Origin: Bacteroidota bacterium | Lineage (GTDB): Bacteria; Bacteroidota; Bacteroidia; 2-12-FULL-35-15 | Direction of reading: 5' to 3' | DNA length: 7,403 nucleotides | Assembly: GCA_021413595.1 (NCBI GenBank) | Contig: JAIOQD010000415.1 | Span: forward strand, 1 to 7,403 | Shown here: piece by piece, positions 1 to 4,574 of the stretch | Layout of the letters: each line of letters begins with the position of its first letter | How positions within the stretch are numbered: position 1 is the stretch's first letter | The notes under the pieces: generated by a model | Told to the model about the DNA's origin: nothing | The model's input: only the letters and a program-made list of their open reading frames with translations | Database searches by the model: none | Made by a program: the position numbers and the translations under genes

Positions 1-1016
1 ATTGTGAAAATATTATAGAAGAAGCCACAGATTTATATAATTCTGGCCATTACGAGGAATGTATCCAAATGCTTGAAAATGGATTAAACTCCTGTTCTCT
101 ATCAAAAAATAAAAAGGAAAAGGCTTATGTTTTACTTATCAATTCTAACATCGAAAAGGATAGTTTACAGGCTATCGATAAAAATTTCAGACTTTTGTTA
201 AAAAACAACCCTTCTTTTAAAATTAAAGATTATACCGGGCCGGATGACTTTTCAAAAAAATTCAATAATTATTATGTATATCCAAAACTATCATTTGGTA
301 TAAGACCCCATTTTAGTGTTTCTACCGTTTTGATTACCAGGTCTTACCAGGCTCTTGCGACTCCTGATATCAAAAATGACAATGCGTTTAATGTTATAAA
401 GAATAATTTGAACACAAATTTTTTAGTGGAATATAGACTACTTGAAAAACTTTCTTTTTTTGCTGATGCCGGCTTTTTTTCTTTTGAGTTCGATCGATAT
501 TTAGAAGATAAATACTGGAATATGGCAAGTGTTGAAGAATTAAGATATTTTCAATTAGATTTTGGTTGTAAACTTTATCTTTTAAAATCACAGAGGAAAT
601 TTAATTATTATTTAATGGGAGGATTCAGTAATCAGTATTTGAAAAAAAGTGTTTTAACTATAACGGAGAAAAAAAATATAGTGAACGATCCTAATGGTCT
701 TTATGGAGGTATTGATACTGAAAAACCAAATTTTTTAAATGATTTCAATTCAAAAAATTTACGCAACCCCTACGTTGTTTCTTTACTTTTGGGGACAGGT
801 GCTATGTATAGGATCGGTAATTTTGGTATAGGTTTAGATCTGAGAACTTATATTTCACTTAATACTTTAAATAACAGAGCAGCCCGTTTTAGTGAACCAG
901 ACTTAATCTCAAAATATAATTATATAGACAGTGATACCAGATTAATAAAATCAGACTATTCTCTTGTTTTTACTTATCTATTCTATAAAGTCAAAAAGAA
1001 ACCAATTAAAAATTAA
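1..1016 (+). CDS. TPR-like plus outer-membrane beta-barrel protein, 5' partial
   Basis: The reading frame is open from the first full codon (position 3) to the TAA at 1014-1016, so this is the 3' part of a longer gene; the ATG at 69 is internal, because conserved-looking sequence continues upstream of it. The first ~75 visible residues form TPR-like helices, with the signature ATDLYNSGHYEECIQMLENG, a second helical pair around KAYVLLINSNIEKDSLQAID, and then LLLKNNPSFK. This arrangement is common in Bacteroidota envelope proteins, where it precedes a barrel. From about position 280 the sequence turns into alternating, aromatic-rich beta strands (YPKLSFGIRPHFSV, LSFFADAGFFSFEF, YYLMGGFSNQYL, YSLVFTYLFYKV) typical of an outer-membrane barrel, and the last strand ends near the C-terminus. 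A signal peptide would lie outside the window. The exact role is unknown; a periplasmic interaction module tethered to an outer-membrane barrel is inferred. The gene ends 52 bp before the Kelch lipoprotein gene, with no clear terminator between them, so cotranscription is possible. Confidence 0.8.
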   Translation, partial: CENIIEEATDLYNSGHYEECIQMLENGLNSCSLSKNKKEKAYVLLINSNIEKDSLQAIDKNFRLLLKNNPSFKIKDYTGPDDFSKKFNNYYVYPKLSFGIRPHFSVSTVLITRSYQALATPDIKNDNAFNVIKNNLNTNFLVEYRLLEKLSFFADAGFFSFEFDRYLEDKYWNMASVEELRYFQLDFGCKLYLLKSQRKFNYYLMGGFSNQYLKKSVLTITEKKNIVNDPNGLYGGIDTEKPNFLNDFNSKNLRNPYVVSLLLGTGAMYRIGNFGIGLDLRTYISLNTLNNRAARFSEPDLISKYNYIDSDTRLIKSDYSLVFTYLFYKVKKKPIKN

Positions 1017-1068
1017 TTTTTTCTTTTTTAAGAAATAAGCATAGATTATTTAATTTATAAAAAGCACT

Positions 1069-2373
1069 ATGAGATTTTTGAATTTTAAACTACAGATATT
1101 TTGTCTTATCGCATTTTTGGTATTTGGAATATCATCTTGTAGAAAACCTATTGTCATTGCAAATGTTGTTATTCTAGGCCCAACAACAGTATGTTATGGA
1201 GATACAGGTGTAATATTCTCTGTGGCACCCGATCCCAATCCTCAGGGCAATACTTATATTTTATGGACAGTGCCGGAGCAGGCGCAAATAACTTCAGGAA
1301 ATGGTACAAATATAATTAAAGTTGATTTCGGAAGAATTGCTGGTAAAATTGGTGTTAAATATTTTAGTGATGGGGAAGAAATAAGCGAAGAGTCATTTTT
1401 AGAGGTAAAATTTGATGTTCAAAATAAATGGTGCAGAGAATTAGATTTTAAAGCAGGTATAAGAACAGATGGTGTAGGTTTTTCTATTGGTAACAAAGGG
1501 TATATTGGTACAGGTTTGGGATATGTTGGGGCTGTAAAATATTATGATGACTTTTGGGAATTCGATCCCGAATTTAAAACCTGGACTCAAAAAGCAGATT
1601 TGGGTGGAAATGGAACCAATTTGAATTTGGGAATGCAAAGAGCGAATGCTGTTGGATTTTCAATTGGAAACAAAGGATATATCGGAACTGGGCATAAATC
1701 ATCAGGGATCAGCCCTGATCAATATCTTAAAGATTTTTGGGAATATGATCCGGTTTCAAATGTTTGGTTGAGAAAAGCAGATTGTGGTGGTACTACCCGC
1801 CAGTTTGCAGTAGCCTTTTCAATTGGAAATAAAGGGTACGTGGGTTCCGGGCAGCCTGGAAATACAGGAATTCTAACAGATTTTTATGAATACGATCCTA
1901 TAACCGATGTGTGGACCCTAAAATCGGATCTTCCGGTGCCACGCTTTAGTGGAGTTGGTTTTTCAATTGGAAATAAAGGGTACTTCGGAATGGGAACTAA
2001 CGGTAGTGTTCGTCAGAATGATTTTTTTGAATTTGATCCTTCTGACGCAAGTCTTGGACTTGATGTTAATGGTAACCCACTTGGTAAATGGACTGCCAAA
2101 CAAAATGTTCCGAGCCCCGGATCAAATGGTTCAGTAGGATTTTCAATCGAAAATAAAGGGTATATAGGTACTGGTTTTAGTGGAGTTTACTTAAAAGGTT
2201 TTTATGAATATGATCCTAACCTTAACATTTGGGATACCTTGCCCGATTTTGAAGGTGGAACCCGTGGATCTGCAATTGGATTTTCGATTGGGAATAAGGG
2301 ATATATTGGAACTGGAGTTACGCAAACTTCTATTTTGAACGGACTAAAAGATTTCTGGGTTTATACAAAATAA
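1069..2373 (+). CDS. Kelch-repeat lipoprotein with PKD/Ig-like N-terminal domain
   Basis: The 434-residue product begins with a lipoprotein signal peptide: a basic start, a hydrophobic core at residues 8-20 and a lipobox ISSC with the lipidated Cys at 24. The start is fixed by this signal. Residues ~28-117 look like a PKD/Ig-like beta domain (LGPTTVCYGDTGVIFSV, then NTYILWTVPEQAQITSGNGT). Residues ~118-434 contain six copies of a Kelch blade, each with a core like VGFSIGNKGYIGTG followed by DFWEYDP and W-x-x-K/L. The sixth blade stops at DFWVYTK and lacks its final W strand; NKWCRELDF before the first blade appears to supply it, closing a six-blade propeller. Such propellers are usually binding surfaces. 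No enzyme active site is visible; galactose oxidase shares the fold, but nothing shows its copper ligands. The protein is predicted to sit in the envelope, possibly exposed on the surface. Ligand unknown. Confidence 0.88.
   Translation: MRFLNFKLQIFCLIAFLVFGISSCRKPIVIANVVILGPTTVCYGDTGVIFSVAPDPNPQGNTYILWTVPEQAQITSGNGTNIIKVDFGRIAGKIGVKYFSDGEEISEESFLEVKFDVQNKWCRELDFKAGIRTDGVGFSIGNKGYIGTGLGYVGAVKYYDDFWEFDPEFKTWTQKADLGGNGTNLNLGMQRANAVGFSIGNKGYIGTGHKSSGISPDQYLKDFWEYDPVSNVWLRKADCGGTTRQFAVAFSIGNKGYVGSGQPGNTGILTDFYEYDPITDVWTLKSDLPVPRFSGVGFSIGNKGYFGMGTNGSVRQNDFFEFDPSDASLGLDVNGNPLGKWTAKQNVPSPGSNGSVGFSIENKGYIGTGFSGVYLKGFYEYDPNLNIWDTLPDFEGGTRGSAIGFSIGNKGYIGTGVTQTSILNGLKDFWVYTK
1459..2370 (+). repeat. Six Kelch repeats (protein-level tandem repeats)
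   Basis: Approximate blade spans are 1459-1608, 1639-1791, 1798-1941, 1942-2115, 2122-2262 and 2263-2370. Each contains the F-S-I-G/E-N-K-G-Y core. The repeats are still recognisable in DNA: blades 3 and 4 share an identical 24-base stretch at 1816-1839 and 1960-1983. Blade 4 is the longest, with an insert SDASLGLDVNGNPLGK before its Trp. Blade 6 is short because its last strand is probably supplied from the N-terminal side. Confidence 0.85.
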
Positions 2374-2537
2374 AAAAGCAAATTGTATCTAACCTTAGGG
2401 TAATGTCGAATGGGGAGGGGCAGCCATATACTTCTTTAAGCTGAGTATGACGTTCGCAGGATTTAACCTGAGTTCAATTAAAACGATTATAAGCTATTGG
2501 CTAATTTAATTATATTTTTTATTTTACAATTTTACTA
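2374..2537. other. Intergenic spacer with a GC-richer, non-coding block
   Basis: This spacer separates the Kelch gene from the phosphatase gene. Positions ~2393-2475 are visibly richer in G and C than the flanks and contain the G-rich run GGGGAGGGGC at 2412-2421. They carry small inverted repeats: ATACT/AGTAT at 2428-2432 and 2444-2448, and CAGG/CCTG at 2457-2460 and 2467-2470. I could not recognise a gene, an RNA family or a T-tailed terminator. The remaining part, 2476-2537, is AT-rich and may hold the phosphatase promoter, but no convincing -33/-7 pair was found. A dispersed intergenic repeat or a decayed remnant is possible. Confidence 0.35.
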
Positions 2538-3776
2538 ATGGTAAATACCTCCATTTTATTTCTGCTTTTTTTTAGTATCATTCTCATCTCTTTGTTTTGT
2601 ATTTATTATTTCTTAAAACGTTCGTTTATTAAGAAAAATATCATTCTCGAAGCTAAAAAATCAGAACTCGAAAAGTCTGTTGAAGAATTGAGGTTCTCGG
2701 CAGTTTCTCAATTGGAAGAAAAGGAAAAGTTTGAATTTGAAAAAAAGAAAACACAAGAAAAAAATAAAAAAATATGGCAAATGAGTGAAACTGTTTACCT
2801 CGAAAAAAAGAAGGTAGATGAACAGGTTCAGTTATTGCAAACCGAAAAAGAAAAATTGGAGGAGGAAAAGAAAAAAGTTGACGAAAAAGTCAAAAAATTG
2901 TGGAGCCAGAGTATGGCAATACATAAGGAAAAAGAAAAGATCAATGAAATAAAAGTTGAAATTGAATTACAGCACAGAGAAGTAATAGATAGCGTTAATT
3001 ACGCTAAACGAATACAAGAAGCTATTTTACCTTCCTTGGATGAGATTTCAGTTTGTTTCCCTCACTCCTTCGTTTTGTTTAAACCAAAAAATATTGTTAG
3101 CGGTGATTTTTATTGGTTCTCACAACAAAACAAAAAAATAATCATAGCGTCTATTGATTGTACCGGTCATGGTGTTCCTGGAGCTTTTATGAGTGTTATT
3201 GGAAGTACTCTCCTTAATCAAATTGTTAATGAAAAAGGAATTACCGACCCTGCCGAAATACTGGATCTGTTGGACAAAGGTGTAAATCATTCATTACATC
3301 AAACACAAACAGGATCTCAATCACGTGACGGAATGGATGCTGCTATTTGCTGCTTTGAATTCTCATCGTCAGTTGGGCTGGGAAAACGTGTGTTTTGTGA
3401 AGCAGGACAAGAGTTGAAGCTTCATTTTGCCGGAGCAAATCGACCATTATATTATGTAAAAAATAATAATCTGGAAGAAATCAAAGCTGATAAATTTTCA
3501 ATTGGCGGCCATGATTACAATAATCTAAAAACTTTTACAACTCATACTTTTATACTAAAAAAGGATGATTCGTTCTATATCCCTACTGATGGTTTTGCCG
3601 ATCAGTTTGGTCAGAACGACAAAAAACTTAAAACTAAAAAGTTTAAAGAAATTATTCTTTCCATTCAAGATAAATCAATGCAGGAGCAGAAAAACTTCCT
3701 CGATACTTTTATTGAAAACTGGAGAGGAAATCTGGAGCAGACTGATGATATACAAATGATTGGGATCAGGGTATAA
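2538..3776 (+). CDS. Membrane-anchored coiled-coil SpoIIE/PP2C-type phosphatase
   Basis: The 412-residue protein is predicted to dephosphorylate phosphoserine/phosphothreonine, as in RsbU/SpoIIE-type partner-switching regulators. Residues 4-26 form one transmembrane helix, followed by basic residues (KRSFIKK), which suggests a cytoplasmic C-terminus. Residues ~35-145 are a highly charged Lys/Glu coiled coil with 21- and 42-residue periodicity. The linker DSVNYAKRIQEAILPS (151-166) precedes the catalytic domain, as in many Bacteroidota SpoIIE proteins. The domain (~170-412) keeps the expected metal-site motifs: SGDFYW (D190), DCTGHGVPGAFMS (D207, G210-G212), RDGMDAA (264-270), TDGFADQFG (T350-D351-G352) and TDDIQMIGI (D403-D404). 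It therefore looks catalytically intact. No sensor domain (PAS, GAF, HAMP, 7TM) is present, so any signal must come through the coiled coil or a partner. No anti-sigma factor or STAS substrate gene is in the window. The start is the only ATG after an in-frame stop at 2502; no clear Shine-Dalgarno site is seen. Confidence 0.93.
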   Translation: MVNTSILFLLFFSIILISLFCIYYFLKRSFIKKNIILEAKKSELEKSVEELRFSAVSQLEEKEKFEFEKKKTQEKNKKIWQMSETVYLEKKKVDEQVQLLQTEKEKLEEEKKKVDEKVKKLWSQSMAIHKEKEKINEIKVEIELQHREVIDSVNYAKRIQEAILPSLDEISVCFPHSFVLFKPKNIVSGDFYWFSQQNKKIIIASIDCTGHGVPGAFMSVIGSTLLNQIVNEKGITDPAEILDLLDKGVNHSLHQTQTGSQSRDGMDAAICCFEFSSSVGLGKRVFCEAGQELKLHFAGANRPLYYVKNNNLEEIKADKFSIGGHDYNNLKTFTTHTFILKKDDSFYIPTDGFADQFGQNDKKLKTKKFKEIILSIQDKSMQEQKNFLDTFIENWRGNLEQTDDIQMIGIRV

Positions 3777-3780
3777 AAAA

Positions 3781-3818
3781 GTGCCTCCCAACCTGCCCTT
3801 TGGGGCGGTTGGGGGCGC
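3781..3818. terminator. Bidirectional intrinsic terminator hairpin
   Basis: A GC-rich imperfect hairpin stands out in AT-rich surroundings between two converging genes. The outer arms pair GTGC-CTCCCAACC (3781-3793) with GGTTGGGGGCGC (3807-3818). An inner GCCC/GGGC stem encloses a TTTG loop, with a small bulge on the 5' arm. Read on the minus strand, the stem runs directly into a T tract (complement of AAAAAA, 3775-3780), a textbook terminator for the GldN-like gene that ends at 3828. Read on the plus strand it starts 5 bases after the phosphatase stop and is followed by TTCTGGTTTTT, a weaker tail, so it probably serves both genes. Confidence 0.8.
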
Positions 3819-3827
3819 TTCTGGTTT

Positions 3828-4364
3828 TTACAAATTAATATAAAACAAAGGCTTGTCACCAATATACTGCCCTGTTTCATCTAGCTTTTTAAATAGCAGA
3901 TCAATACGGGTAACCTGTTTTTCCAATTTAAAATTTTCTTTATCAAACATCCATTTTTCTCTCATACGTATCATTGAAAGATCATCTGCACTTATTTTTT
4001 TCAACTCTGTGGCTTCTGTGTTAACCGATCCGTTTTTATCTACCATTGCTTTTACCTCATCAATAGTGAATAGCGAATCTGTAAAAAGATTATATGCTTG
4101 TTTTTTACCACTAAGAACAGCGTCCACAACAGTATTGAATATTTTGTTTTTATCCATGTTCACATTTACGGAATTCCAATATTCTTCTTCCCAACTTTCG
4201 GGTTTCACTAAAATTGTTTTTGACTCAACTAAGTCCGCCCAAACATCTTTTGTTAAATCGCTTGATTCGACCGCTTTGTTTTCGACAGTCTTACTTTCTT
4301 GTGTACACCGTGTAAAAACACATACAAGAGAAATGGCAAATAAAGAAAAAATTATTTTTTTCAT
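3828..4364 (-). CDS. Putative GldN-like lipoprotein
   Basis: The product is 178 residues from the MKKIIF start. An upstream in-frame ATG at 4391 is disfavoured: it precedes a clean signal peptide by nine polar residues and overlaps a likely promoter element. Residues 1-19 form a signal peptide, and Cys20 could be lipidated, but the lipobox FTRC is atypical because Arg is at -1. The mature part is charged and mostly helical. Several blocks resemble the gliding/type IX secretion protein GldN/PorN: IFNTVVDAVLSGKKQAYN, FTDSLFTIDE, IRMREKWMFDKE, and a C-terminal TRIDLL...KPLFYI ending. GldN normally lacks lipidation, is longer, and sits with gldK, gldL and gldM, none of which is here, so this would be a stand-alone paralogue or distant relative. 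The similarity is from motif memory, not a search. It is convergent with the phosphatase gene and divergent from the STAND gene. Confidence 0.72.
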   Translation of the reverse strand: MKKIIFSLFAISLVCVFTRCTQESKTVENKAVESSDLTKDVWADLVESKTILVKPESWEEEYWNSVNVNMDKNKIFNTVVDAVLSGKKQAYNLFTDSLFTIDEVKAMVDKNGSVNTEATELKKISADDLSMIRMREKWMFDKENFKLEKQVTRIDLLFKKLDETGQYIGDKPLFYINL

Positions 4365-4388
4365 TTTTATAGAGTTTATGTTATCCCA

Positions 4389-4396
4389 CAAATATA
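4389..4396 (-). promoter_or_regulatory. Candidate Bacteroidota -7 element for the GldN-like gene
   Basis: On the minus strand this reads TATATTTG, a perfect match to the Bacteroidota -7 consensus TAnnTTTG. Transcription would begin near 4382, giving a leader of about 18 bases before the ATG at 4362-4364. That supports the downstream MKK start. No good TTG -33 box is visible at the usual distance, which lowers confidence. Confidence 0.4.
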
Positions 4397-4444
4397 GAAA
4401 GAATTGGTAAAAAGTAAATGGTTATGAAATAATACCAAAAACTG

Positions 4445-4475
4445 TTGACTATTAAATTTCATTTCGTTATTATTG
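4445..4475 (+). promoter_or_regulatory. Candidate promoter for the STAND ATPase gene
   Basis: TTG at 4445-4447 is followed after 20 bases by TATTATTG at 4468-4475, one mismatch from the Bacteroidota TAnnTTTG -7 element. The start site would be near 4482, with a leader of roughly 90 bases before the ATG at 4575. An alternative -7-like site, TATTTTCG at 4527-4534, has no matching upstream box. Such short motifs arise often by chance in AT-rich DNA. Confidence 0.28.
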
Positions 4476-4574
4476 TATATAAAATAAGAGGTTTAATTTT
4501 ACCCTATTCTTTCATCATCAAAAGAGTATTTTCGATAGTAAAAGGTTCGGGTAACCAACTTGATTTGATTAAGA

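Noticed and set aside
394..591. Other short antisense or out-of-frame open frames (394-591, 1441-1638, 1949-2137, 3565-3759, 3665-3880, 5693-5929)
   Set aside because: They lie within well-supported genes, or overlap the phosphatase and the terminator, and show no recognisable domain or start context.
69..1016. ATG at 69 as the true start of the first gene
   Set aside because: The frame is open to the window edge and the residues before the ATG (EEATDLYNSGHYEECIQ) form the first TPR-like helices, so the gene begins upstream.
1008..1021. AT-only palindrome overlapping the first gene's stop codon
   Set aside because: AAAAATTAATTTTT is followed by more T residues but has no GC pairs, so it is not a convincing terminator in this AT-rich DNA.
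3853..4410. A 185-codon plus-strand open frame opposite the GldN-like gene
   Set aside because: It is antisense to a frame with a signal peptide, charged mature region and family-like motifs; its own product is Ser/Phe-rich in the manner of a complementary-strand artefact, and it runs across the shared promoter region.
4544..4556. GGTT/AACC inverted repeat just upstream of the STAND gene
   Set aside because: A four-base stem is too short to claim as an operator or hairpin.
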